Assembly: GCA_020635905.1 (NCBI GenBank)
Contig: JACJYV010000001.1
Coordinates: forward strand, 434,001-498,000
Direction: 5' to 3'
Length of the DNA: 64,000 nt
Origin: Bacteroidia bacterium
GTDB lineage: Bacteria > Bacteroidota > Bacteroidia > J057 > JADKCL01
Shown: positions 7,141-16,548 of the stretch, one piece after another
Numbering within the stretch: position 1 is the first letter of the stretch
Layout of the letters: each line of letters opens with the position of its first letter
Made by a program: the position numbers and the translations under genes
Notes under the pieces: generated by a model
The model's database searches: none
What the model saw: the letters and a program-made list of their open reading frames with translations, nothing else
What the model was told of the DNA's origin: nothing

Positions 7141-10100
7141 CCTTTGACCTCCAAAATATTAACCGAAATCAAGCTGTCTTTACAAGACACATTGGAATCC
7201 AATAACTTGGACATCCTGTTTTGCAATTCATCGTGCAATTTGATTCTTTCGGTTTCAAGAAGCACCTCGATACCCATTCCGTCAGCCAACAGGCTTTCAA
7301 TCCGCTTGATTCTATTCCTGTAATACTTTTCCATTTCCCTTACCGTTCGAATATTCCTCGACGAAGCTTTTAAATTTTCTTCATTGATGATTTCTTTTCG
7401 TTTAGATACGATTTTCGCCATAATTGGCCCTTTTATTTGCTGAACCGTGTCCGATTCTAATGGGCCCGGAGTAACCCCTTCAGAAGGATTTACAGAACAA
7501 AATCCAAGAACTGCAGCTGCAAGGTTTTCATCGCAAACCAAAGGTTCAGTGGAATTCAAGTCGATTAATACTGGATAGATTATTTCACTCAATACCATTC
7601 CCTTGATTCCTAATCGCTCAATATTAATGGCGTAGTTTGCCAAAAGGAAGTACCCTTCATTAATTGGAGTTTCTTCGTGTTCGGCATTGAATAATTCTTT
7701 ACGGCAAGAAATCACAAAGGCATTATTTCGATGCAACTTGTGGTTAAGGTAGAAATTATTAATCGCAATAATCAATGGATGGTAACAATTAATAAATTCT
7801 ATATTCGGGTTTTCAAATGCGTATTCCTGGTCGAATGTTACCCTGATCTCGCTCTTTCCTTGATTTTTCTTGATAAAGGAATGAAATAGAATTTCGAGCT
7901 CATGGTCGCCCGAAATATGATCTTGGATGAATTTCTGTAGAACAATTAAATTTTTATTCGGAAGTTCTATTTGATATAGATCCCCATTTATTTTTTCAAG
8001 ACGGCAGGTGGATAAATGATTGCCAAATATGGACTTGACAAAATTAATTAACTCCTCCTGGGTGAGGTATCGCTTGTTTTTTATGATTCGATCAATTTCA
8101 TCGGTGACAAATTGATCAGTAGTCACTGAATTCCTTAGTTCCTCACTAATCCTGTTTAACTCAAGCTTTTTGTTCTCGAATGCCTGGGCCGCTTGATCGA
8201 TCCTCAAATTTGCCTGTTCAGAAGTTAAATTTTGAGTGTAAAGTATCGTTTCCAAATCTGATATCTCGGAAAACAAACTCCCATCCTCGGAAAGAATCTC
8301 TTCTAAATCACCCAATGACTCCTGAAATACATTGATTTTAGCTAATAACCGGTCATAAATCCGATCCTCGATGGTGCCCTTCAAAATGAGGGAGTAGATC
8401 ATGACCAAATCCTTCTTCTGACCTATTCGATCAACCCTTCCGATTCTCTGCTCCACAATCATAGGGTTCCAAGGAAGGTCATAATTAACTATAACATGAC
8501 AAAATTGAAGGTCCAACCCTTCACTTCCTATACTTGAACTCAAGAGAACCATGGTTTTAGGATTTGTCCTAAACCTTTCTATGGCTTCAAATCGATCGTC
8601 AACTCCCCCATGAATAATCTCCGTTCCAATCCCTAACTCGTTTAACCTGATCTTAAGGTATTTTAGCGTATTTTTGAAGAAGGCGAAAACAATGATTTTT
8701 TCACCGTTTCCAATAACTACTTTCTGGATTATTCCCGAAAAAGCTTCCCATTTTGAATCCTTAATTGTGAAATCATATTGCCCTTTGCCAAGCAAATCGG
8801 CGGATTGATAGGCTCCCATGCTACTGGATAATTGCCTTTGCCTGGAAAGCAAAGCGAAAGCAGTTGCTTGCCCTTTATATTGTGCATTAGCCATTTCCTG
8901 AAGTTCTTCATACCTATCCTGTTCCTCATGCGTCAATTGTACAGTTATTTTTACCGGGTTTCGGACAACTTTTTTATCCAATACATCCCTTTTCCTTGTC
9001 CGCGTAAATATATGGTTGAGGGAATTAAGGTCCGCCAGATCCGAAACAATCTGAGCCTTTGTCTCATGGTTAAGATTACCCGAGCGAAGGTTTTGAATCA
9101 CCCGCTGAAATAAGGGATCATCCTCAAATTCGTCTTTTATGAGAAATGTTTCAGGGTATTCAACTTCGTTAATGGTAAATAATCGGGTGGCCTCATGATT
9201 TTCAATTTGATCCGCAATTGAAGGTCCCGAATCCCCATTGGAAAGTGCACGTACTGCCCTGATAAAGGGCTTATTCACCTCAATATCATTTTGAAAAATC
9301 TCAAACCGAAAATACCTGTCCGGATCCAAAAGACTTAACTCGTTATAAAGGTCTTCCAGGCGATTATTGATGGGAGTTGCAGTCAGAAATAAAGCGGAAT
9401 CAACAAATTTCATCAACGATTCAAATCCTTCATACCTTTTTGAGCCACGGTTTCTCAGTAAATGAGCCTCATCACAAATCAATACGTCAAATTGGTAATT
9501 ATGCTCTTCCAGACATTTTAGAACATCCTCGTGTTTGATGCTATCATAAGTAATGATGCCACAAATATTTTTGTTGCCGGACCGGGCTGAATGGGTAATG
9601 TCATTAATGAACTCCTTTTTCCCGTTATAATTCTTGAAATTGAAATCAAATTTCTCTCTTAATTCAATTTCCCATTTGGGCTTTAATGATTTGGAGCAAA
9701 CTACAAGGCCCGTTTTTAATCGATCCCGAGATCGCATTTCCAATAAAATATGTCCTGCCTCAATTGTCTTTCCCAAGCCAACCTCATCTGCAATCAAAAT
9801 TCGATTGATGTCGGACCTTAAGTACTTGACTAAAGGCTTGAATTGAAAGGGTTGAAATGTTGTCCGGGATGCCCTCAAGGAGCTTACAGTATTATTTGCC
9901 CTGTTTTGAATTTTACTCATGGTGGTTGCAATACCAAAATCACGGTATGATCCAAAATTCCCAGCTGACAGCATTTCCCATGGAGTTTTATACAAAATTT
10001 CCTGGCTGAGTGACTCTTCTTCAAAGGTGGACAAAGTCCCATTATCCAATTGAACTTCATAAAACACAGTTCCTCCATGTTGAAGAAAACTCGATACCGT

Positions 10101-10169
10101 TCCTGATCCATTACCTGCTAGTAGAGGTGTTACCCGATCTCCAATTTTATACTTTGCTCCTTGGCTCAT
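7137..10169 (-). CDS. SNF2/RapA-like superfamily 2 helicase
   Basis: A 1010-aa SF2 helicase or translocase. A small SH3-like segment (YKIGDRVT, then GSGTVSSFLQHGG) opens the protein, as in RapA/HepA. Helicase domain 1 has DEVGLGKTIEAG (about residues 128-139), DEAH (233-236) and TATPINN; domain 2 has GSEGLDLQ, YDLPWNP and EQRIGRVDRIGQ. The last 350 or so residues are helical and of unknown function. The earlier frame start at 10178 is a TTG, so I chose ATG 10169. It is coupled to the Hsp70-like gene by an ATGA overlap. Such ATPases move along DNA or remodel nucleoprotein. Lone HepA/RapA relatives with a partner gene are frequent in defence islands, so defence is the best guess. Confidence 0.85.
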   Translation of the reverse strand: MSQGAKYKIGDRVTPLLAGNGSGTVSSFLQHGGTVFYEVQLDNGTLSTFEEESLSQEILYKTPWEMLSAGNFGSYRDFGIATTMSKIQNRANNTVSSLRASRTTFQPFQFKPLVKYLRSDINRILIADEVGLGKTIEAGHILLEMRSRDRLKTGLVVCSKSLKPKWEIELREKFDFNFKNYNGKKEFINDITHSARSGNKNICGIITYDSIKHEDVLKCLEEHNYQFDVLICDEAHLLRNRGSKRYEGFESLMKFVDSALFLTATPINNRLEDLYNELSLLDPDRYFRFEIFQNDIEVNKPFIRAVRALSNGDSGPSIADQIENHEATRLFTINEVEYPETFLIKDEFEDDPLFQRVIQNLRSGNLNHETKAQIVSDLADLNSLNHIFTRTRKRDVLDKKVVRNPVKITVQLTHEEQDRYEELQEMANAQYKGQATAFALLSRQRQLSSSMGAYQSADLLGKGQYDFTIKDSKWEAFSGIIQKVVIGNGEKIIVFAFFKNTLKYLKIRLNELGIGTEIIHGGVDDRFEAIERFRTNPKTMVLLSSSIGSEGLDLQFCHVIVNYDLPWNPMIVEQRIGRVDRIGQKKDLVMIYSLILKGTIEDRIYDRLLAKINVFQESLGDLEEILSEDGSLFSEISDLETILYTQNLTSEQANLRIDQAAQAFENKKLELNRISEELRNSVTTDQFVTDEIDRIIKNKRYLTQEELINFVKSIFGNHLSTCRLEKINGDLYQIELPNKNLIVLQKFIQDHISGDHELEILFHSFIKKNQGKSEIRVTFDQEYAFENPNIEFINCYHPLIIAINNFYLNHKLHRNNAFVISCRKELFNAEHEETPINEGYFLLANYAINIERLGIKGMVLSEIIYPVLIDLNSTEPLVCDENLAAAVLGFCSVNPSEGVTPGPLESDTVQQIKGPIMAKIVSKRKEIINEENLKASSRNIRTVREMEKYYRNRIKRIESLLADGMGIEVLLETERIKLHDELQNRMSKLLDSNVSCKDSLISVNILEVKG

Positions 10170-10522
10170 AATAATCAATGAATGTCCCTAATGATTTTTA
10201 TTCTTAAAAAAGACTAAAACTTTCCTCAAATATGGATTTACTATCCCGAAAATTCCTTTAATGAAGGAACCAAATTCCTTATAAAGCAAAAATTGGAATT
10301 TTTCATACTGTTTTGATTTGAGATGATCAGCTAAGGTTTCTTTGCCTGAATTTAGTCAAATTCCTAAAAAACAGCAATTAAATCGAATCTGCCAAATGTC
10401 AACCAAACGTTCTTTCAATAACATGCCAAATTTAATTGGTCAAAATTGCGCCCTCCAACCAAGCCAAAAAGGCTTTGGGAATATTATTAAAGAGATGGTA
10501 ATTTCGCACATTTATTCCCTGT
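10170..10522. other. Intergenic region upstream of helicase
   Basis: About 350 AT-rich bases hold no convincing gene. A near-consensus box for minus-strand transcription (CAAATATG at 10227-10234, reverse complement CATATTTG) could serve the helicase/Hsp70 module, but no good -33 box accompanies it. I see no repeat or hairpin of note. Confidence 0.4.
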
Positions 10523-10999
10523 TTAAGTGAAATTAATGCCTTGTTTTCCATTAATTGGGAGGGGGCAGCACGCTTTCTTGAAAAGGATGGAAGGTTGGAG
10601 CCGTTTTATAATGGGGTGGCGTTGGGTGAGGATTTTGAGGGTTGGAAGCTTTGGGTGGAAAAGTAGGGTCCTGCCCCATGGCATGGTCTCCCCTTCTTTG
10701 GTGGAGGAGGAGGTAACCACCACTTTGGCAGATCCTTCTTTGAGTTTGGGCACCATGACCTGGATCTGGTTTCCTTTGGCTGCCAAAACCAGGGCAGGTT
10801 GCTCGCCTATGGTGACCTGGGGCATTGCGTTTTGAGAAAAATCCATACCTTCCGCTTCCAGGGTGATGATATCCCCAGGGGAGGCGCCTTCCTCAAAAAT
10901 TATTAAGTTTTTCTCCCTCGGAGGTGTGGTTGGCCCGCAGGCCATCGTGCTGAGCAGCAGCCAGACCATGGCCGCAAAGCGAATGTGTTGTAGTTTCAT
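10523..10999 (-). pseudogene. Truncated IPT/TIG-like lipoprotein
   Basis: The frame starts with a lipoprotein signal (MKLQHIRFAAMVWLLLSTMAC, Cys21) followed by a region like an IPT/TIG immunoglobulin-fold domain (about 33-105: SPGDIITLEAEGMDF, then QVTIGEQPALVL and VTSSS). From about residue 111 the frame runs antisense through the relic WG-repeat 3' end at 10595-10666, so the last 48 residues are probably not original coding sequence. Full-length relatives are longer, usually with NHL or further IPT repeats. I read this as a gene cut by the event that placed the helicase/Hsp70 module here. It may still give a short exported peptide. Confidence 0.6.
10595..10666 (+). pseudogene. Relic 3' end of a WG-repeat gene
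   Basis: Read in the + frame this stretch encodes LEPFYNGVALGED followed by FEGWKLWVEK and a TAG stop. The first 39 bases match 5541-5579 with one mismatch, and after that the two sequences diverge although both still resemble a WG-protein C-terminus. Upstream of 10590 no WG homology is visible. It looks like the severed tail of a second or ancestral WG gene, separated from the cluster by the helicase/Hsp70 module. Confidence 0.7.
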
Positions 11000-11222
11000 A
11001 TTTAAAAGGATGATTAGAACGTTGGCGAGGCTGCCCGACTTTTCCCTTTCAGATTCGATCGGTCAGCTTCAACAGTAATATAATAAAATATCTGTCAAAT
11101 TCATGGCGGTCTATCAAAACAAAGAAGGTCAATCCTTACACTGGTAAAGAAAGCGGCGTAAATGAGCATTTCTGAGCCAAGTCCAACGCAGAGATTCGAA
11201 GTTTTTAGAGATTCCTTTTAGA

Positions 11223-12293
11223 TCAAACCACCACCTTCTCAATATAACTCGAACTTAGCAACTGCAGCGCCCCCATGTAGCGCATACGAAAGGGGACCAC
11301 GTCCCCTACCCTGATGCCAGCCTGGTTTTCACCCAGATCCAGCACAATCATGTCCGAACTGCCCCCTGCGATTTTAAAACCTTCGGTTTTGGGCAGGAGG
11401 AATTTGGGATTGATATCCAGCAACCCAATATCGAGGATGGCCCGCACCGAATTCCGGCCGTAATGCAGGGGATCTATTTCATGGACATCGCCCGAGGGAT
11501 CTTCGCCCCGCACCCCGGTGGGAACCACTGGCTTATCATTCACTTCAATGACTTCGGCAAATAATTCCAGAATGCCGTCCTTCATGCCTTTGATCTGCTT
11601 GCCCGTAAACAGGTTGCGCCCAAAATAAAGGGTTTCACCCACCCGAAAGTGATTGACGCCCCGCGGCAGTTCCTGCCGCAGCATCAGGGGAATAGCCACC
11701 GAGGTGCCGCCCGATACCCAGGGAATCTTTCGGTTAAATTTCAGCTCGATGATCTGCTTGTAAAGGGAAAGCTGAATCAGCTTGTCCGGGCTGGGCAGAA
11801 CCCCGTACATACAGTTGAGATTGGTACCCAAACCTATAATTTCGATATTGGGCAACTCAAAAACCGCGGCATAAAAATCCACCAGATTCTCCCCCATGAC
11901 CCCTTCCCGCAGGTCTCCCATCTCGATCATGATGATGATTTTGTGCAATTTCCCCTGCCGACCGGCCTCCGCTGAGAGCATGAGGATGGTTTCCAGTTCG
12001 GTATTGAGGCTCACATCTGCAAATTTCACGATGCGGGCAATGCTGCGTTTGGGCGGCGGTTTGATATAAACCGTTTGCACGTGGGGAAATAATTGCTTGA
12101 TCACCTCCAGATTGCTGACCCGTGAGTCGTGGATTTCCTTCACTCCCAGATCAATCAGTTCCTTCAGGTACGCTTCCTGCCCGCAAAACAGCTTGGAAAC
12201 CACTCCCCAGCTGACTTCATGCTTCTTAAACAGCTGTTCCAGAAACTGATAATTATGTTTGAGCTTTGCTTTGTCGAGCTTTAAAATAGCCAT
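11223..12293 (-). CDS. Alanine/ornithine racemase family PLP enzyme
   Basis: A 356-aa fold-type III PLP racemase of the COG3457/ornithine racemase group. Lys34 in WGVVSKLFCGQ takes the position of the PLP-binding Lys. KIIIMIEMGDLREGV and GLGTNLNCMYG are typical of the group, as is SGGTSVAIPLM near the phosphate site. It differs from classic Alr in lacking its C-terminal beta-domain signature. The gene lies eight bases after alr in the same operon. The substrate (ornithine, alanine, serine or other) cannot be read from the sequence. Together the two racemases imply active D-amino-acid metabolism. Confidence 0.85.
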   Translation of the reverse strand: MAILKLDKAKLKHNYQFLEQLFKKHEVSWGVVSKLFCGQEAYLKELIDLGVKEIHDSRVSNLEVIKQLFPHVQTVYIKPPPKRSIARIVKFADVSLNTELETILMLSAEAGRQGKLHKIIIMIEMGDLREGVMGENLVDFYAAVFELPNIEIIGLGTNLNCMYGVLPSPDKLIQLSLYKQIIELKFNRKIPWVSGGTSVAIPLMLRQELPRGVNHFRVGETLYFGRNLFTGKQIKGMKDGILELFAEVIEVNDKPVVPTGVRGEDPSGDVHEIDPLHYGRNSVRAILDIGLLDINPKFLLPKTEGFKIAGGSSDMIVLDLGENQAGIRVGDVVPFRMRYMGALQLLSSSYIEKVVV

Positions 12294-12301
12294 AATTCAA
12301 T

Positions 12302-13453
12302 TTATTTTTTTACGATCCGGGGAATGGAATGTGGCAGCCGGGCCAGCAATTCGTAATTGAGCTGCTTGCTCATTTCCCCAAATGAACTGACCGAAACGGT
12401 GTTTTCACCTCCCGTCCCAATCAGAATCACTTCCTCGCCCCTGCCCACCAGGGAAAGGCCGGTAATATCCACGGTAATTGCATTCATATTCACCATCCCC
12501 ACCACAGGGGCACGCATATCGCGGATCAGCACATGACCGTGGTTGCTGAGCGATCTGCTGTATCCGTAAGCATAGCCCACAGGCACCACGGCCACTTTCA
12601 TGGGGGCTGTCGCCTGAAAGCTGCTGCCATAGCCGATGAATTCTCCCGTACGAATCTCCTTGACGCTCATCACCCTTGACTTCCAGCTCAGCACCCTTTG
12701 CAAAGGGTCGTTTACCTCGTTGCGGCGGGTGAGAAATTCGATCATGGTCTCCGGATTGGGCCAGTGTCCGTACTGGAGAATTCCGACCCGGGCCAGGTCA
12801 AGGTTCATGCGGGGATAGCGCAAAATTCCGGCAGAACAGGAGGTATGCCGCAATCCTGGCCCGATTCCCTGCGACCGGCATTGCTCCACTCTTTTCTTGA
12901 ACCGCGAGATTTGTTTTTTGATCCGGTAATAATTGGCAATGCTTTCGGCCCCGGCAAAGTGGGTACAGCACCCGCAGACCTCCACCCACTCCAGGTTGCT
13001 TTGGATCAGCTCCAGCGCATGCCTCAGTTCATCTTCAGAAAGACCGGTCCGGTTCATCCCGGTCTCCATTTCCAGGTGAATGCGTGCCCTGCGTCCCATG
13101 CGGGCCGCCAGGCGGATGGAATTTTCCAGCCGACCAAGGTTGAATACGAAGTATTCCACCCCGTTTTCAATCGCCCAGGCCAGGGCATCCCCATCCACAT
13201 CTCCCATGATCATCAGGGTGTGGCCCGGTTGCAAATCCTGCTGCACCAGCCAGGCTTCCTCCGAATTGAACACCGAGAAATGATCCACTCCCATCTCCTG
13301 CAACTGGCCCAGCATTTCTGAAATGCCGTGCCCGTAGGCGTTCCCCTTGATCACCGACGAAAACCGCGTTTCCGTTCCCAGAATGCTTTTGATCAGCCTG
13401 ACATTATTCTCCAGGGCTGGCCGGCTTAATTCTATCCAGGAACCACTGTACAT
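12302..13453 (-). CDS. alr: Alanine racemase
   Basis: A 383-aa alanine racemase that interconverts L- and D-alanine with PLP and supplies D-Ala for peptidoglycan. Lys36 sits in the VIKGNAYGHG variant of the usual KANAYGHG motif. Tyr275 in IGYGSSFQ matches the second catalytic base, and MVNMNAITVDI is in the C-terminal beta domain. The open frame extends upstream to 13552, but the extra 33 residues lie over the end of the amidohydrolase and are not family-like. ATG 13453 gives a TGATG overlap with that gene and a normal N-terminus. The gene sits in an operon with a second racemase. Confidence 0.93.
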   Translation of the reverse strand: MYSGSWIELSRPALENNVRLIKSILGTETRFSSVIKGNAYGHGISEMLGQLQEMGVDHFSVFNSEEAWLVQQDLQPGHTLMIMGDVDGDALAWAIENGVEYFVFNLGRLENSIRLAARMGRRARIHLEMETGMNRTGLSEDELRHALELIQSNLEWVEVCGCCTHFAGAESIANYYRIKKQISRFKKRVEQCRSQGIGPGLRHTSCSAGILRYPRMNLDLARVGILQYGHWPNPETMIEFLTRRNEVNDPLQRVLSWKSRVMSVKEIRTGEFIGYGSSFQATAPMKVAVVPVGYAYGYSRSLSNHGHVLIRDMRAPVVGMVNMNAITVDITGLSLVGRGEEVILIGTGGENTVSVSSFGEMSKQLNYELLARLPHSIPRIVKK

Positions 13454-14595
13454 CAGCTCAGGATTGATTGCGCAATTCCAAAAAACATCATTACCCCCAC
13501 GGGCAGAATTTCGTCCGGAAAGTCGTAGGCGGGATGATGGAGGGGCGGACAATTTTCACCGGCCCCCAAACCAAACATGGCGCCAGCGTATCGCCCCGTA
13601 AACAGGCCAAAATCTTCTCCCCACCTGAAGGGAAGAGGCGCTTTGCCAGTCACAAGGCCATTTTTGCGGGCCACCTCTTCGATCAGTTGCACCGCGTAGG
13701 CATTATTGACATTGGCCGCAAATTCCTCCTCCAGGGTAGTTTCCACTTCCAGCCCCTGCCGGGTCCCGTTTTCAGTCGCCCAATCGGTAAGGTCGCGGGT
13801 AAGGGAATGCAGTTGAGCGGTATCCCAGGCCCGCAGGGTAAGGTGGATCTCACCCGATCCCGGCGCGGTTCCGTAGGCCTTCTCCCCCACTTTTACATGT
13901 ACAATGGTGATCAGACAGAAGGATTCACTGGTCACATCCGGATTCTCCCTTTCCCGGGAATATCTGATGATGTCTGCAATCAGCCACACGGGATTGATCC
14001 CGTTTTCAGGCTCCGCGGCATGGGCAGATTTGCCCTGCAAACGGATGACCAGGGTGCACACTGCAGCGGTAAAGGGACCCGGACGGATAACCACCGTGCC
14101 TTGTGGATAGCCGGGCAGGTTGTGCAGGGCAAAGACGTATTCAGGTTCAATTTCAGGGAAATTTTCGTCTTCCAAAACAGACCTGGCCCCCTGCCCCGTT
14201 TCTTCCGCAGGTTGAAACAGCAGCACCAGTTTCCCTCTTTTCGGGGGTTCCAGACCGACCAGTTGTGCCAGTCCCATCAGGATCGCAGCGTGGCCGTCGT
14301 GCCCGCACTTATGCGAAACTTCCGGATTCAGGGAGCGGTGGGCAAAGGAATTTTCCTCCGGAATGGGCAGTGCATCCAGTTCGCAGCGAAACAACAGGGT
14401 AGGTCCGGGCGCTGCCCCCTGCCAAATGGCGGCCAGGCCGGTTTCTGCAAGCGAAATGATTTTATCCGGCCCCAGGGTTTCCAGCCGCGACTTTACCAGG
14501 GCAGCGGTAATCCGCTCAGCCCCCGACAATTCAGCGCGGGAGTGAAGCTCCTGCCTGAAGCGCGACAAATCCGTGATCTGATCTTGGTTCAGCAT
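13453..14595 (-). CDS. M20-family amidohydrolase (hippurate/IAA-amino acid hydrolase-like)
   Basis: A 380-aa zinc peptidase/deacylase of the M20D group, which removes an N-acyl group or hydrolyses amide-linked amino acids. HKCGHDGH (residues 95-102) provides the metal-binding Cys97 and His99. FQPAEETGQGA holds the catalytic Glu pair and ALHNLPGYPQG the next His. The frame can be extended to 14748, but that would overlap the GNAT gene by more than 100 bases, so I chose ATG 14595 (MLNQDQITDL). Being translationally coupled to alr suggests that it releases free amino acids, which the racemases then convert. The substrate is unknown. Confidence 0.88.
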   Translation of the reverse strand: MLNQDQITDLSRFRQELHSRAELSGAERITAALVKSRLETLGPDKIISLAETGLAAIWQGAAPGPTLLFRCELDALPIPEENSFAHRSLNPEVSHKCGHDGHAAILMGLAQLVGLEPPKRGKLVLLFQPAEETGQGARSVLEDENFPEIEPEYVFALHNLPGYPQGTVVIRPGPFTAAVCTLVIRLQGKSAHAAEPENGINPVWLIADIIRYSRERENPDVTSESFCLITIVHVKVGEKAYGTAPGSGEIHLTLRAWDTAQLHSLTRDLTDWATENGTRQGLEVETTLEEEFAANVNNAYAVQLIEEVARKNGLVTGKAPLPFRWGEDFGLFTGRYAGAMFGLGAGENCPPLHHPAYDFPDEILPVGVMMFFGIAQSILS

Positions 14596-14629
14596 TGGGT
14601 GGGATTGAAATTCATGGCAATCACAGGGT

Positions 14630-15076
14630 TCAGGGCGCTTTGTAGCGCATTTCCAGGTATTTATGGGTGAAACCAAATTTCTCATAGAGCTTCCGCGCCG
14701 GGTTGTCTGGTTCCACATGCAGGGCGATGTCACCGTCCGCAAAATCAAGGGCCCGCTTCATCAGCCCCTTGCCGATTCCCTTGCCCCTGTAATCCGGATT
14801 TACGGCGATATATACCAGGATATATTCAGGAATGTATCCGCCCATATTGGTCTCATTGATAACCACGGCGCCCACAACCTCGCCCCGGTCGCGGGCGAGA
14901 GTAATAAATCCCCCCTTGCAGGGGTGTTCTCCCACGGCATAATCAATTGCCTTGCGGATGTGCTCCAGGGGGTCGCCATATTTTTGCAGGGCACGAAACA
15001 GAAAGCCTGCAATTTCCTGCTTTTCAGGGATGGAAACGAGGTCTGTTTTGGTGTGCAGTTGGTATTCAATACTCAT
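14630..15076 (-). CDS. GNAT-family N-acetyltransferase
   Basis: A 148-aa GNAT protein that transfers an acetyl group from acetyl-CoA. Motif A is visible as VNPDYRGKGIGKGLMKRA with the R-G-x-G-I-G pyrophosphate loop, and NPARKLYEKFGF is the C-terminal motif B. It lies 17 bases after the symporter and 34 before the amidohydrolase. Together, an acetyltransferase and an M20 deacylase could acylate and de-acylate the same amino acids, but the substrate is a guess. Confidence 0.88.
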   Translation of the reverse strand: MSIEYQLHTKTDLVSIPEKQEIAGFLFRALQKYGDPLEHIRKAIDYAVGEHPCKGGFITLARDRGEVVGAVVINETNMGGYIPEYILVYIAVNPDYRGKGIGKGLMKRALDFADGDIALHVEPDNPARKLYEKFGFTHKYLEMRYKAP

Positions 15077-15093
15077 TTTTGCGATAATAGATT

Positions 15094-16548
15094 TTAGTTT
15101 AATGGTGGTTCAGAGTAATTTTCTGCGGGAAGAATCAGAGTCAGAATCAGGTAAACAGAAAGGGAGGTCAGCAACCCAAACAGATTGGCATTCAGGCCCC
15201 AGGGAAGGGAAATCTGGCCCAGAATAAGGGCAAGGGTGGTTCCTCCTCCCAGGATCATGGCAAGCAGAGCAGCCCATCCGTTTCTGCGTTTCCAGAATAA
15301 GGCCCCCAAAACCGGGATAAAAAGGCCTGAAACCATGAATCCATAAGAATATAGCATGGCTTCCAGCACATTGTCGAGCATGGAAGCCAGCACCAGAGAA
15401 ATCAGGCCCAAAACAAGGGTGGAAATTTGGGAAATACGCAATTCAACCCTGAAGTTTGGTGGAATTTTGAACCATTTGCCCAGCAGGTCTGTAACCAGAT
15501 TACCAGAGGAGGCCATCAAACAACTGTCGGCAGTAGACATAATGGCTGAAAAATAGGCAGCCAGCATGATTCCCATCAGCCCGGTCGGCAATACGGTGCG
15601 CAAAAGAAAGGGTATCCCCATTTCCTCATCCATCAGGGCGGGGTCGGCCACCCCCAGCCAGGCAAAGGCACCCTGGTCTGCAGCCACCCGTGCGAGCAGG
15701 CCCAGGCTTACTCCCAGCAGGGCCATGATGGGCCACTCAAAAATGCCGGCAATCATCCAGGCCCGGCGGGCCTCCTTATCTGAGCGTGCCGCATAAATTC
15801 GCTGGTACAAGGTCATGCCAACAAACCAAATGGGCACAATCGTGATCAGCCAGTTCACGAAATCCTGCCAGCGCAGGTTGGAAAATTCAAAAAAGGAGGC
15901 AGGCAGGGTTTTCTGGATGCCCTCCAGCCCACCCACGGCAAAGTAGGAAACTGGCAGACCTACCAGGGCCAGTCCGAGAATCAGAATAATCCATTGGATG
16001 GTATCCGTAAAAATGACGGCTTTCAGGCCTCCAAGTACTGTATAGACCACAATCAGCCCCCCCATGGCCCACACAGCTCCCTGCAGACTGATATCAGGGA
16101 AGGTGGCAGAGGCCAGTTTGGCCCCGGCCAGGATTTGAGAACTGGTAAAGCCCAGATAACCAATTGCACTGATTATACCTGCGATCAGGGCAACTCTGGG
16201 TCCAAAAAAATGACCCAGGATTTCAGGAAAGGTGGTATAGGCCTTCATTTCAGAAAGACGCCTTACTTTGGGGATCAGGAAAATAGCGCTGAAATAGGCT
16301 CCAATCAACCCGGTAAACAGCATCCACGAGCCCGACATTCCCACCAGAAACCCCAGCCCTCCCAAACCAATGGAAAATCCACCCCCAACATCGGTGGCAA
16401 CCACAGAAAGGCCAATATGAAGGCTCCCAATGTCGCGACCACCTACGAAAAAGTCCTCAGCTCCCTTGTTTTTTCGGTAGAAAAAGAATCCAATTCCAAG
16501 CATCAAAAGGATATAAGCTGCAAATATGGCGAGGTCAACAGGATGCAT
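15094..16548 (-). CDS. Sodium:solute symporter (SSS family)
   Basis: A 484-aa inner-membrane symporter with about 13 hydrophobic segments, beginning with DLAIFAAYILLMLGIGFFF. It carries the SSS hallmark regions ADFFVGGR-like (EDFFVGGRDIGS), the sodium-site stretch GYLGFTSSQILAG and the AAYFSAIMSTADSCLM segment. A TTG two codons earlier is possible, but ATG 16548 overlaps the upstream stop as TGATG. In the operon it is the likely importer of the amino acid, peptide or N-acyl compound that the downstream enzymes process. Confidence 0.9.
   Translation of the reverse strand: MHPVDLAIFAAYILLMLGIGFFFYRKNKGAEDFFVGGRDIGSLHIGLSVVATDVGGGFSIGLGGLGFLVGMSGSWMLFTGLIGAYFSAIFLIPKVRRLSEMKAYTTFPEILGHFFGPRVALIAGIISAIGYLGFTSSQILAGAKLASATFPDISLQGAVWAMGGLIVVYTVLGGLKAVIFTDTIQWIILILGLALVGLPVSYFAVGGLEGIQKTLPASFFEFSNLRWQDFVNWLITIVPIWFVGMTLYQRIYAARSDKEARRAWMIAGIFEWPIMALLGVSLGLLARVAADQGAFAWLGVADPALMDEEMGIPFLLRTVLPTGLMGIMLAAYFSAIMSTADSCLMASSGNLVTDLLGKWFKIPPNFRVELRISQISTLVLGLISLVLASMLDNVLEAMLYSYGFMVSGLFIPVLGALFWKRRNGWAALLAMILGGGTTLALILGQISLPWGLNANLFGLLTSLSVYLILTLILPAENYSEPPLN

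Noticed and set aside
10342..10530. 62-codon plus-strand frame upstream of the WG relic
   Set aside because: No domain, no leader, AT-rich intergenic composition.
13468..14670. 400-codon plus-strand open frame opposite the M20 amidohydrolase
   Set aside because: Antisense shadow of a GC-rich gene; low-complexity composition rich in Gly, Arg, Gln and Phe, no domain, no start context.
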